A stretch of DNA of 64,000 nt from Lachnospiraceae bacterium (GCA_910575005.1 CAJTCL010000004.1:124001-188000); one strand, 5' to 3'. Positions 54,612-63,469 are shown, counted from the stretch's first letter. Notes: generated from the letters alone by a model not told the origin. A program made the numbers and translations.

Positions 54612-55400
54612 CTATTTTCGAGATGCCATATCAAGGGAGTTCATCTCTTCTACCAAAGGGCTATAACCAATTTTTAAAGCCTTCTTTATGTATTCATTGT
54701 ATTCTTCGTCCGAATTTGCTGTACGGCTCAATGCCTCCCATACTGCTGCATTCCACGGACTGATTTCTTTCGCAATAAATAATAACTCTTTTTTCTGTTC
54801 GTTTCTAAAGCCCATTTCCTCCTTTATATTGCATAAAATACTATCCAAAATTTTACAATATAAAACGATAAAATAAGTATAATTATCCTTAGTCTTAGGC
54901 AAATCTTTTAATGCGCTAAACTCATGTAATAATAGATACGCTTCCTTCTTATTCTGACAACAAATTTGTTTTCCAATCATATCATTTTTCATCGAAACCA
55001 CATATGAAACATAAGGATCCGCAATTACTTTAGCCTTAACAACATCCCCAAGCTCCAATAGATTTTCGCAAGTAAAAATAATTGGCGAGATATCATCTAC
55101 GATTGTTCGGAATTCAGAAAAATTTTCAACATAAGATTCCGTTAAATTTGTCAATACATTTTCTATCAATGCATCTATTTTGTGTCTTTCAATACCTGAT
55201 TTTTTTAAATAGACAATTTTTTCCATAACATAATTCCAAGCAGTTTGATAATTTCCGAATGGTCTTATACATGTTTGCAAATACACATTTATATACTCTT
55301 CATCAAGTAATGAATTGGATTGATCCATAGATTTCTCCACATCAATAAATTTATCCATACTATTGTTTTTCACTTTATTACGTTTAAAAATTTTAAACAT
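54612..55400 (-). CDS. Helical cytosolic protein of unknown function
   Basis: The 262-residue protein begins with a basic MFKIFKRNKVKNN and is then acidic and alpha-helical; the last part (ISPWNAAVWEALSRTANSDE, then YIKKALKIGYSP) looks like a TPR unit. SD GGGAGA, 7 nt from the ATG. It lies upstream of the lipoprotein gene and may be co-transcribed. I do not recognise the family. The GC content is lower than for neighbours, and its codons are A/T-rich, which may suggest separate acquisition. Confidence 0.7.
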   Translation of the reverse strand: MFKIFKRNKVKNNSMDKFIDVEKSMDQSNSLLDEEYINVYLQTCIRPFGNYQTAWNYVMEKIVYLKKSGIERHKIDALIENVLTNLTESYVENFSEFRTIVDDISPIIFTCENLLELGDVVKAKVIADPYVSYVVSMKNDMIGKQICCQNKKEAYLLLHEFSALKDLPKTKDNYTYFIVLYCKILDSILCNIKEEMGFRNEQKKELLFIAKEISPWNAAVWEALSRTANSDEEYNEYIKKALKIGYSPLVEEMNSLDMASRK

Positions 55401-55484
55401 TTGTTTTCTCCCATCGACTCTACATTACTTTTCATCCCTTTTCTAATAAATTTAAACGTTTTGAATTGCTATTTTCAGGGGGGG

Positions 55485-55496
55485 TCTGAATAGTTA
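55485..55496. repeat. Single GTAAC-type repeat end
   Basis: CTGAATAGTTAC is the same end sequence found at 19508-19519, but no matching left end is visible within 200 nt. It is probably a degenerate or truncated copy. Confidence 0.35.
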
Positions 55497-55503
55497 CACT
55501 TAA

Positions 55504-55542
55504 ATCAGGCATCCTGATATGTCATATATCAGAATGCCTGAT
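55504..55542 (-). terminator. Terminator after the CHAP gene
   Basis: ATCAGGCATTCTGATAT and its complement (one mismatch) form a 17-bp stem, 23 nt after the stop. The minus-strand tail is TTTAAG, a weak T-run. Confidence 0.6.
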
Positions 55543-55565
55543 CCTTTTATACCTATATCACAAAA

Positions 55566-57863
55566 TCATTTCTTCACTTTGATTTTCAGGACTTTACTCC
55601 AGTTTCCGTATACCTTTTTTCCTTTCGTCGTTTTATAGGCGCGGACCTTGTAATAGTATATCTTCTTCGCAGTCAGGCCCTTATTCGTGTAGGAAGTCTT
55701 CTTTGTAGATGTTATTTTCTTATAACCGTATGACTTTGATCTGCTGCGATAGATTTGATAGCCGGAAGCTCCCTTGACTTTGGAAATCTTAATCTGCACA
55801 GTTCTTTTCTTTGTTGTCAATTTGATGGTTGGCGCCTTCGGCTTTGTAACTTTTGTCAATTTTGGCACGGTTCTTTGTGCTTCCAATACCTTTCCGCAGA
55901 CACTGCAGTGACTTCCCTTCGTCAATCCGGTAGAGGATGTGGTAGCCGCAACCGCTTTATCTATTACAACAGTATGCCCCAATGCAGTTGTCGTCTTTGT
56001 CTCTGTCTCACCACAGTTCTCGCAGGTGTGCTGCCGCTTTCCGGCATTTACACAGTCTGCCTCCTGGATCGTCTTCCAGCCGCCCCAATGATGGCCGCAG
56101 GTAATATCGAAGGTCACGGCTAATATTTCACCACTCTCGTTATTTATATATGCAAGACTGTAACGGCCAGGCTTTTCCATAGTATAAGTGCCGTTCTGGT
56201 AATCCGCCGCGCCTTCTGTCTTAGAACCCTCTGTAAAAGAGACAAAATCTGTAGTTTGATAACGGTACAGTGTCCATTCGTTCGGAGTAATATTGGGCTT
56301 ACCCCCCTTTTCAAACAATGTCTTCTCGTCAATCGTCTCCCCTGTCTTCATCGGGATCTGTAGGCCGCCTGGAAGTTTGAATGGAATGAAAATACCAACA
56401 TCCATTCCACTGTCATCATATGCTGCAACACTAATCGCATGCTCATCACCCACTAATTTGTCACGATACAATGGAATTTCTACCTCACCGGCAAAAGATT
56501 TGCTTCCAATATCTTTTTCAGTAGATCCTGCATCACTATCCGCAAAACTTTCGTCAGTCTCTGGGTTATAACAGCCCAAGACTGTGAACCGAAGGTGAGT
56601 TATGTATCTATCATCTTCTGCCTCTACATATATAACAATGCTTTTCTCTTTTATTTCTCTTATCTCTGCCTTGATTGTCGGATGAGTATTTGACACATTG
56701 ACATTAACGGTGCATTTTATTTTGTCGCTGTAGGCAGAAGTAATGGTAAGTGTCGTTGTTCCCTGTGCAACTGCTGTAAGCTTGCCGTCTTTTACAGTGG
56801 CAATCGCTGGATCTGCAACGAAATAATTTAAGTCCCTATAATGACTGTCCGCTGGCTCCACAGTCGCAGTGATCGGGCATGTCTCTCCCACTTCCAGAAA
56901 ATAATTAGCTTTATCATCTACACGCTTAGGCATCTTATTTTCAATTTCATAAATACTGAACACCTGCGCCTCAGACTGATTCCATTCAAAAATCTGAATA
57001 TTTGTTCCAGCCGCCGCACTGCCAGTGGCACAGTCCAGACACTTATCTGGCGCATTTTTGGGGACAAGGCGCCTGGCAGCCTGATTCCCATAAATATACC
57101 ATTTCTGAGCACCATTATCCGTTCCCCATTTTTGACAAAGCCCTACATTTGTTCCATTGGCAGTTCCTGCCCCTGAAACATCAAGCGCCCTGCCGTCATA
57201 GAGACTGGTAATAATATAGGAACCGTCGCTCTGCCGTTCAAAATGCCAATGCTGTTTTGCAGCTCCTTTGTTTTCTGAGGACAGTTCCACATTATCACCA
57301 TTTACCGTAACATGCTTCCAAACATCTGTACGGATAATGATAGCGTCAAAGGACTGCCCATAATCCAGATAACCACTTGGTATTGTTGGAGAGGTATCTC
57401 CCAGATAGATATATCCAATCATTGTCAAAAGATTAGATGAGTAATACTTTGTCTGGCCGTAAGCATTCTCCCAACCTTCATGGTATGCCCCATTGTAGCC
57501 GCCTTCCTGGATATAAATCTGATCTCCTCTGACTTCTGTAACATATGCAACATGCCCATATCCGCTTGGTCCGCCGCTCCATACCGCAATGGATTTCGCC
57601 CGTGGTACGGTTGAAACCGTATATCCAGCGTTTCGGGCAGAATCATACCATGTATGAGCATTCCCCCAGCCTGGAAGCTGAATGCCAGTATTGGCATAGG
57701 CAAGCCGCCAAGCCGTATAGGTACAGTTGCCATCACCTCCGCCATAAGGATTGGCATAAACCTTCACTGGCGTGGTAAATATCCCAAATACCAACACAAG
57801 CGCCAACCAAATGGCTGTCCATCTGTGAAATCTGCTATTGTTCAATTTCATTTTCTTTTTCAT
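55566..57863 (-). CDS. Secreted CHAP hydrolase with ricin-B lectin, Big_2 and Fn3 domains
   Basis: The 765-residue protein starts at ATG 57863 (GGAGGAG upstream). It has a signal peptide (1-37, ending VYA), a CHAP domain (about 38-160; Cys47 in GNCTYTAW, His104 in GYGHVAYV, Glu120), a ricin-type trefoil lectin (about 170-315, with the QxW repeats QHWHF, QKWYI), a Big_2 domain (320-395), an Ig-like domain (400-510), a beta-rich region, one Cys-rich repeat (CGHHWGGW, CENCGETETK) and a Fn3 domain at the C-terminus (about 680-765). CHAP domains cleave peptidoglycan peptides or amide bonds. The lectin may bind glycans on its own wall or on other bacteria. The Cys repeat is related to those in the LRR protein (21797). 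Confidence 0.9.
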   Translation of the reverse strand: MKKKMKLNNSRFHRWTAIWLALVLVFGIFTTPVKVYANPYGGGDGNCTYTAWRLAYANTGIQLPGWGNAHTWYDSARNAGYTVSTVPRAKSIAVWSGGPSGYGHVAYVTEVRGDQIYIQEGGYNGAYHEGWENAYGQTKYYSSNLLTMIGYIYLGDTSPTIPSGYLDYGQSFDAIIIRTDVWKHVTVNGDNVELSSENKGAAKQHWHFERQSDGSYIITSLYDGRALDVSGAGTANGTNVGLCQKWGTDNGAQKWYIYGNQAARRLVPKNAPDKCLDCATGSAAAGTNIQIFEWNQSEAQVFSIYEIENKMPKRVDDKANYFLEVGETCPITATVEPADSHYRDLNYFVADPAIATVKDGKLTAVAQGTTTLTITSAYSDKIKCTVNVNVSNTHPTIKAEIREIKEKSIVIYVEAEDDRYITHLRFTVLGCYNPETDESFADSDAGSTEKDIGSKSFAGEVEIPLYRDKLVGDEHAISVAAYDDSGMDVGIFIPFKLPGGLQIPMKTGETIDEKTLFEKGGKPNITPNEWTLYRYQTTDFVSFTEGSKTEGAADYQNGTYTMEKPGRYSLAYINNESGEILAVTFDITCGHHWGGWKTIQEADCVNAGKRQHTCENCGETETKTTTALGHTVVIDKAVAATTSSTGLTKGSHCSVCGKVLEAQRTVPKLTKVTKPKAPTIKLTTKKRTVQIKISKVKGASGYQIYRSRSKSYGYKKITSTKKTSYTNKGLTAKKIYYYKVRAYKTTKGKKVYGNWSKVLKIKVKK

Positions 57864-57923
57864 TCTAAACTCCTCCTTCCTTTGATAAACCTGCAAGTGT
57901 ATTTTTTTGTAATCTTCCTGTCT

Positions 57924-59012
57924 TTAGTTCCACTTAATAGAATAACATCCTGATGAACTTGATGGGAAAATCTCTAAATAATAGGTACCCGCTTTTAATT
58001 TTTTCTTGAACTGCTTTTTGCCGACGGGTAAGCTGTTACTGGCCATCTGTTTCCCTTTACTGTCTTTGATTGCATAGGAAAATCCATTTTTATTGGTGCT
58101 GGCGTTAAATGTCAGCTTAACCGTCTGCGTTTTTTTCAGCGTCATTTTGTACCAACGGCTCTTTTTTTCTTTTAATATAAAAAGCCCTTTCTCCGTTTTT
58201 TTCTGTTTTAGGCTGACTGCCTTTTTCTTTGTTGTATTTTTCTTGTCGGCAGCGCTTTCAAATGTATAACGAATTTTATAGACAGCATTTGTGTCAACCT
58301 TGACATAATAAGTTCCTCTATTTATTCCATAATAAGAGACAGTTCCCATCCCCTGTGCTAAGCTTTTCTTCTTACTGTTTGTAAATTTAGTACTAATGCC
58401 ATCCTCGTATTTGCTGATCGTCTTAGTTTCTACCTTGATACAACCTGAAGAAGGCACAATAATTTTAAAATATGCTGGTTTCTCATACAGACCACTTGCA
58501 CCTACCCATTTTCCTTTGGAAAGCGTCCCTGCATTGCCAACAGTGATTGACGTCTCATATGCCTTTATATTTAAGGTTGCCTGCACTTCCGATGTACTTA
58601 CATGCATGTAGTAGGTACCTGGCGTCTCGACATAAGCGCTTATTGTCCTTGGTGGAAACCCGACACCAATAAAATCTTCCTGTGACTTTGGATCTGGACT
58701 TTTTGAAAAATTCACGCGCAAGTACCCTTCGAAAGCATCTGTAGTCGCCTCAAGACATACTTTACCCGCTTGGGAAACAGAAACAGGAACGGTAAGTGTC
58801 TGATCGGCCGTGACCTCAAATTGATATGACTTAGCCCCGCTTGTGCTGCCAACCTTTAGCATTGGCGGGGTAATGGTTGTCTGTGCATACGCCACCTTTC
58901 CAGCTCCCATACACAGCATGAGCAGCATTACCATTCCCGCCAGTTTTAACATTATTTTCTTTGTTCCTTTGATCGTTTTTTCCTTTTTTATTTGCTCACA
59001 TTTCATATCCAT
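57924..59012 (-). CDS. Secreted PPC-like beta-sandwich protein (larger paralogue)
   Basis: The 362-residue protein has a signal peptide (about 1-43, ending AYA) after a basic start. The mature part shows about three repeats with the pattern YFKIIVPSSGCIKVET, GTYYVKVDT and RWYKMTLKKTQTVKLTF, GTYYLEIFPSSSSG. This is the outline of bacterial pre-peptidase C-terminal (PPC)-type beta-sandwich domains. The gene directly follows its paralogue at 59048 after a 35-nt gap, so both arose by duplication and are probably co-transcribed. Function unknown; surface or protease accessory role is possible. Confidence 0.7.
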   Translation of the reverse strand: MDMKCEQIKKEKTIKGTKKIMLKLAGMVMLLMLCMGAGKVAYAQTTITPPMLKVGSTSGAKSYQFEVTADQTLTVPVSVSQAGKVCLEATTDAFEGYLRVNFSKSPDPKSQEDFIGVGFPPRTISAYVETPGTYYMHVSTSEVQATLNIKAYETSITVGNAGTLSKGKWVGASGLYEKPAYFKIIVPSSGCIKVETKTISKYEDGISTKFTNSKKKSLAQGMGTVSYYGINRGTYYVKVDTNAVYKIRYTFESAADKKNTTKKKAVSLKQKKTEKGLFILKEKKSRWYKMTLKKTQTVKLTFNASTNKNGFSYAIKDSKGKQMASNSLPVGKKQFKKKLKAGTYYLEIFPSSSSGCYSIKWN

Positions 59013-59047
59013 AACCTATCTTTCCCGCTTCGTTCCATCTGTTATTT

Positions 59048-59893
59048 TCATTTTATGGTATAATAACCGCTGCCCAAAGCAAATGTCCGCAGATAATAAG
59101 TTCCTTTTGGAAGCGTATATGTTATGGTTTTTTTACCTTCTACATCAAACCCATAAGTCGAATTTTTAGAAAGTATCTTTCCTTTTGTATTGACCTGTCT
59201 GTAATCCTTTCCCTTTTTCGTCCAAATCTGTACTGTCATTTCTTCATAATCACCACCAATAATTTTCGAATCACATACCAATACAACTTTTGTCTTTTTG
59301 TTTAGCTGGAATTTGTAGTAATTCTGATAATTATCATCAAACAACAAATTTTTTATCGCAGTGCCTTTTTTTATTGTGGCAGCCTTTTCAATCGTTTGGC
59401 CTGCTTTGCTTACTTTTGGCACAGGTGTAAACGTATAACGAAGCTTATAAGTTACATCCCCCGTTACTGCCAGATAATAGGTTCCCTTCTTTACTGCCCA
59501 GGAAAACTTTTGATTACTCTCCTCCATACGATAACCTGCAAGATCCTTCTTTTTTGCATTCAAAAGTTTTACATACAAGCCATCTGGATCGTCTTCTTCT
59601 GGATCGTTACACTCAAGATATTCCTGCCAGCCAGGAAGTGGCGATTGCTTTACGTCTACCATAATGTAACCCTGCTTTGGAATCTGGATCTTATAATATT
59701 GCGTATCATACAATCTCAATGCTTCCTTTTTTCCGTCATTATCTTCATCCTGGCATACCCCGCCTTTTCCAGATATCCATTTCTTATTTTTCATGGTCTT
59801 AGCTCCGGCAGCGAATGTTGTCATGCCCAATACTATAGTACATAACAAGACCATCATACATCCTATCACTAATCTCTTTTTCATCTCAATCAT
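59048..59893 (-). CDS. Secreted PPC-like beta-sandwich protein (smaller paralogue)
   Basis: The 281-residue protein has a signal peptide (1-28, ending TFAA). Two PPC-type repeats follow: YYKIQIPKQGYIMVDV with GTYYLAVTGDVTYKLRYTF, and YYKFQLNKKTKVVLVC with GTYYLRTFALGSGYY. It is clearly related to the next gene (57924), including the YxxRYTF block between repeats. ATG 59893 has GGAAGAG upstream; ATG 59884 is a weaker alternative. Divergent from an XRE regulator at 60135. Confidence 0.7.
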   Translation of the reverse strand: MIEMKKRLVIGCMMVLLCTIVLGMTTFAAGAKTMKNKKWISGKGGVCQDEDNDGKKEALRLYDTQYYKIQIPKQGYIMVDVKQSPLPGWQEYLECNDPEEDDPDGLYVKLLNAKKKDLAGYRMEESNQKFSWAVKKGTYYLAVTGDVTYKLRYTFTPVPKVSKAGQTIEKAATIKKGTAIKNLLFDDNYQNYYKFQLNKKTKVVLVCDSKIIGGDYEEMTVQIWTKKGKDYRQVNTKGKILSKNSTYGFDVEGKKTITYTLPKGTYYLRTFALGSGYYTIK

Positions 59894-60134
59894 TTCTTTC
59901 TCTTCCTTTCATAAAAACTACAGCTTATTGAAGCATGTGTATCGCCGATCTTACCGCCTCCTTTCAACCGACGATTTTTCTTGTACTTTGTTACTTTTTC
60001 ATGTCTTAGTATATCATCTTTCCGCAATATTTTCAATGCTATAAGCATACTTTTATTAACCCAATGACATCCTACAGATTGTAAAATTATAGTATGTAAA
60101 ATATTTAGGTTCTAATTCTATATGGAGGTGCTTT

Positions 60135-60425
60135 ATGGTTCGTGGTCTTGGTGAAAAACTGCAATCCCAACGTATGCTGCATAAACTGTCACAGAAAGAA
60201 GTTGCTTCTGTGCTTGGTGTGTCCCCTGCTGTTATCTCTAACTATGAGAATGGAGAACGCACGCCAAGCGTTGAAATACTCATGTCACTCGCCAGCCTTT
60301 ATCATTGTTCTACGGATTATCTTCTTGGCCTCAGCAAAGACAAAAACGACAAGCTAATTGACTGCTCCATGCTCTCTGACAAACAGATGCTTTTATTGGA
60401 GAACTTCCTCGCCTCCTTCCAATAA
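60135..60425 (+). CDS. XRE-family helix-turn-helix regulator
   Basis: The 96-residue protein has a Cro/CI-type HTH at its N-terminus (LGEKLQSQRMLHKLSQKEVA, then VSPAVISNYENGERTPSVEI, then YHCSTDYLLGLS). SD GGAGG, 6 nt before the ATG. It is divergent from the two PPC-like genes and could control them. Its 3' end overlaps, on the opposite strand, a small coiled-coil protein gene. Confidence 0.9.
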   Translation: MVRGLGEKLQSQRMLHKLSQKEVASVLGVSPAVISNYENGERTPSVEILMSLASLYHCSTDYLLGLSKDKNDKLIDCSMLSDKQMLLLENFLASFQ

Positions 60426-60605
60426 ATCTTGCATTTCTTTCAGAAGCCGATGCAGCGTTCTTACTGTATAGAATGTGTTCTGTTCCTCCTTTGCCATTTC
60501 CAGATTTTCCTCAAGTAACACAGTGATGCAGCACGCTTCCCGTAACAATTCTTTGAGGTTTTCTTCGTGATTCTCAATATCCTTTTTTTGCTGTTCCATT
60601 GTCAT
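60393..60605 (-). CDS. Small coiled-coil protein
   Basis: The 70-residue protein is strongly acidic and helical with heptad Leu/Glu spacing. SD AGAAGGAG lies 4 nt before the ATG. It is convergent with and overlaps the XRE gene by 33 nt at the 3' ends. Not recognised; a real small gene is favoured by the SD. Confidence 0.5.
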   Translation of the reverse strand: MTMEQQKKDIENHEENLKELLREACCITVLLEENLEMAKEEQNTFYTVRTLHRLLKEMQDLLEGGEEVLQ

Positions 60606-60626
60606 TTTTCTCCTTCTGATACAACA

Positions 60627-60914
60627 TCATATTTTTTCCTTGACTTTCATCCATTTTTCGTATAAACTTCTTTTAATAGAAAAATTCTTTATCACAGATA
60701 TCTGATTCTGATAACCCGACAGCGCCAGAATTTTCTTTACATATAAATGATAGCACACATATTTTTCATTTCTGATATGAGTTTCCAAATTTGCTGCAAA
60801 TGACTGGATATTACAATTTTTATTGAACAAAGTGCGTAATCCCCTCATGAATGAGGGGATTACGTACTTTGACGTGCCAGATGCATATTGCGAAGCAATA
60901 AATTCCTCTTTCAT
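60627..60914 (-). CDS. Doubtful small ORF
   Basis: A 95-codon frame without a good SD. It includes the 42-bp palindrome at 60829-60870, which would encode an unnatural stretch (VIPSFMRGLRTLF). The C-terminal part (YHLYVKKILALSGYQNQ) looks protein-like. It may be the 3' part of a decayed gene. Confidence 0.25.
   Translation of the reverse strand: MKEEFIASQYASGTSKYVIPSFMRGLRTLFNKNCNIQSFAANLETHIRNEKYVCYHLYVKKILALSGYQNQISVIKNFSIKRSLYEKWMKVKEKI
60829..60870. repeat. 42-bp near-perfect palindrome
   Basis: AAAGTGCGTAATCCCCTCAT (60829-60848), then GA, then its inverted copy (60851-60870) with one mismatch. Hairpin with a 2-nt loop; no T-run. Confidence 0.7.
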
Positions 60915-60993
60915 CCGTGCGCATAATTGTTTTTTGTCTTATAGGAAAGACAAAAAAGACGAGCCATTACTGACCCGCCTAGATATCTTGACT

Positions 60994-61032
60994 AAGAAAA
61001 ACAGGCCAGAAATCTTTTTACGATTCCTGGCC
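60994..61032 (-). terminator. Terminator after the hemerythrin-receiver gene
   Basis: On the minus strand GGCCAGGAATC...GATTTCTGGCC (one mismatch) is followed by TGTTTTTCTT, 28 nt after the stop. Confidence 0.75.
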
Positions 61033-61059
61033 CGCATGCAACAATATCTTTGTGCTATG

Positions 61060-62427
61060 CTATCCATCTCCCATTTTCTTTTCAAAGAAATGATCTATTT
61101 CCTTTTTCACAGATTCCGAGGGTAACGATTTAGACAGATAGCCCACTGGTTTCAATGCAATTACCTTTTTAATACTCTCTTTGTCGGTATGACTGGTCAA
61201 AAAGATCACTGGAATATCTGTAAATTCCTTTTCAGACCGAATCATTTCCAATACCTGCTTCCCATTGCAGACAGGCATCTCATAATCCAAGAGAATCAAA
61301 TCTGGTCTATCAAGTGTAATGCCCATGATTGCAGATAAACCTGATTTGGCTGTTATTACTTCATAATCATGGTCAAGTAACTCCTGCATCATCTTTAATA
61401 TAAAACTCGAATCATCCACTACAAGCAATTTCTTTTTCTGGTTAAGAACCGTTTTTTCAACTTTGTTCTGGTTTAAATATTTCTCTACTTCTGTCATGGC
61501 ATTCTCTGTAATGATCGAAACTCCGCCCTCACTTTGCAGCATCTCTGTTGAAGTCATGCAATATGCAAAATACCCTTTTCCGGTATCAAACAGCAGACTA
61601 TATTGTGGACTTCGCTTCTCAAATACTTTTTGAAACTGCTCATAGGTCAATAATTGTTCTTCCCTAATCTCAAATTTCTCTGAAGATGGAAAATGCCGCT
61701 TAACCCGCTCCACAAGCTGCCTCGCCACATATCTTGCTGCATTCATCAACATTACATTTACTGCCTCAGATTTCGAATCCATCACACTGCCAATGGTATT
61801 GACAATCAACTGTTCCTCAAAAATCAAGAAAAACTCCCAGCTTTTTTTCTCTTTGGTACTATAAATCAAACGATAATAAATTCCATCACCGAATTTCTCA
61901 CCACCATAACAGTTACTGATCAGCCGCGACTCCAACTGAAACATATTGTACAACAGACTGACAATCGTCTGTCCCATCACCGTCTGCTCCTCCTCTGACA
62001 TGAGGTTTTTCCAATGCTTCGCACTATCACCGCTGACTATCATATGGTCTTCTAACAAAGTATGTCCGACCAACCATCCTGCACACACACCAAGAAAATG
62101 ATTGATGGAAGTTTTGGAATAGTTTGTCTGCTTCAATTCCTGTTCAAGTGCAGGAAGGGTTCTCTCACGAAACTCTTTATGAATGCGTTTATGCATCTTC
62201 AATCCAGCATAATTGATAGACTCCATATAAGCTTCCTCATCTGCAAAATGCTGAAACGTGTGATCTTTAAAGTACTTTACTGCCTCCTGACACACCCACT
62301 GGCTTTTCTCGTCCTGCCGTCCAAAATGAAACAATTTATTAAGAATATGGAACAACTTTTGATGTTCCTTATCAATAATATCAACTCCTATATTATATCT
62401 TTCATTCCATACTAATTGATTTCCCAT
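61060..62427 (-). CDS. Bacteriohemerythrin-receiver fusion protein
   Basis: The 455-residue protein has a hemerythrin-like di-iron domain (1-135) with His22, His56/60, Glu64, His79, His83 and HTLLEDH near 126-132. A central domain (about 145-315) resembles CheX-type phosphatase or DUF modules with WEFFLIFEEQ and AVNVMLMNAARYVA. A C-terminal receiver (about 327-450) has DDSS and acceptor Asp in LILLDYEMPVCNG. This could couple O2 or NO sensing at the di-iron centre to a phosphorelay. Its receiver is closely related to that of the protein at 44050, so both may be fed by the same kinase (44873). Ends at a terminator. No SD conflict at ATG 62427. Confidence 0.85.
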   Translation of the reverse strand: MGNQLVWNERYNIGVDIIDKEHQKLFHILNKLFHFGRQDEKSQWVCQEAVKYFKDHTFQHFADEEAYMESINYAGLKMHKRIHKEFRERTLPALEQELKQTNYSKTSINHFLGVCAGWLVGHTLLEDHMIVSGDSAKHWKNLMSEEEQTVMGQTIVSLLYNMFQLESRLISNCYGGEKFGDGIYYRLIYSTKEKKSWEFFLIFEEQLIVNTIGSVMDSKSEAVNVMLMNAARYVARQLVERVKRHFPSSEKFEIREEQLLTYEQFQKVFEKRSPQYSLLFDTGKGYFAYCMTSTEMLQSEGGVSIITENAMTEVEKYLNQNKVEKTVLNQKKKLLVVDDSSFILKMMQELLDHDYEVITAKSGLSAIMGITLDRPDLILLDYEMPVCNGKQVLEMIRSEKEFTDIPVIFLTSHTDKESIKKVIALKPVGYLSKSLPSESVKKEIDHFFEKKMGDG

Positions 62428-62830
62428 ACGTCTTCTCCTTTGCCACTATACAACTACAATTGGACTATCACTATAAATGATATGTCTCTATATCTTATTC
62501 CGTAATCCGCAAATATTTCCCTTAATGCTACTTTTTTCTGCATTTTTTGTGTAAAATTTATTTTTGATCTTCCATAATTAATAATCATCATCAAAGAATT
62601 AAACTACAATCATATAAACGGTTACATTTCATCTGTTTTAAGCTGGTATACCGTTTATATCATTGGGTGAATAGAAAAAATGTACCTAAAAAAGCTCACA
62701 CAAACAAAATTGTTTGTATGAGCTGAAACATTATATCATTTTTGAATGTATATCATGTTTTTTGATTGCAATTATAAATGCAAGATTTTCACCCAATGGA
62801 AACTCCTTTGACAAGACATAAGATAATATC
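62428..62830. other. Gene-free interval with one hairpin
   Basis: Upstream region of the hemerythrin-receiver gene and the remains of the region behind a decayed response-regulator gene. Except for the hairpin at 62693-62724, I see no gene or RNA. Confidence 0.4.
62688..62724 (-). terminator. Terminator-like hairpin
   Basis: AGCTCA(C)ACAAAC...GTTTGT(A)TGAGCT with one mismatch, followed on the minus strand by TTTTTT. It may be the old terminator of the decayed regulator gene upstream, or end transcription from the NUDIX operon. Confidence 0.65.
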
Positions 62831-63059
62831 AATCATATGCCTGCTATTTTTGAAAGCATAACAATTTTCTTTCGCACAGTCCGTAAAGAAACCATTTTCT
62901 CAATATTATAATCAACAGTTCGGGTGTTCCCCTCAAAATCATATCCCAAATTCGATTTGAAAGCTGTTCACGACTGAATACTTATCCTGTATTGGTATGT
63001 TACTCGCAATAGTATAATAATTCAGAAATGACAGGCTTCTTGTCTTTCACCACTTCCAT
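62831..63059 (-). pseudogene. Fragment of an OmpR-type response regulator with frameshift and stops
   Basis: The minus-strand translation contains VFSREQLSNRIWD followed, after a +1 frame change, by GNTRTVDYNIEKM and SLRTVRKKI. These are the recognition helix and wing of OmpR/PhoB-type DNA-binding domains. Two stop codons interrupt the part before VFSREQ, and the receiver domain is absent. It is thus a decayed 3' remnant. It stands directly behind the NUDIX gene. Confidence 0.7.
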
Positions 63060-63067
63060 TTTTTATT

Positions 63068-63469
63068 TTAATTCATTTTATTTCTAATTTCTTCAATCAA
63101 AGAAAGGTCTGCTGGAAGCCACCTAACAGAATCCAGCTCCTCTTTCCTTAACCATTTAGCTGCCTGTGCTTCCTTCAAAATTAGATCACCTGTTACAACC
63201 TCACATAGAAAACAATCCATTGAGAGGTGAAAATCTGGATAGTCATACTCAATAGTAGTAAGCAAATCATATATGGCAATTTCTGTGTCCAGTTCTTCCT
63301 GAATTTCACGCCTGAGTGCTTGTTTCGGCGTCTCATCCTTCTCAATCTTACCGCCTGGAAATTCCCATTGCCCTTTAAAATCCCCATAACCTCTCGCAGT
63401 AGCATATACTTTTGTTATATCTTTCACAGAATCGCATATGATTGCTGCTGCAACATGCACCTTTTTCAT
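63068..63469 (-). CDS. NUDIX hydrolase (MutT-like)
   Basis: The 133-residue protein has a NUDIX box, Gly40-x5-Glu46-x7-REIQEE (54-59), and the MutT-type surroundings GYGDFKGQWEFPGG and DFHLSMDCFLCEV. MutT-like enzymes remove oxidised dNTPs (8-oxo-dGTP) or other NTP derivatives. Its start overlaps the stop of the upstream DUF2075 gene in ATGA, so they are translationally coupled. The pairing of a nucleotide pyrophosphohydrolase with a DUF2075 helicase suggests a joint nucleic-acid or nucleotide-related function. Confidence 0.9.
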   Translation of the reverse strand: MKKVHVAAAIICDSVKDITKVYATARGYGDFKGQWEFPGGKIEKDETPKQALRREIQEELDTEIAIYDLLTTIEYDYPDFHLSMDCFLCEVVTGDLILKEAQAAKWLRKEELDSVRWLPADLSLIEEIRNKMN

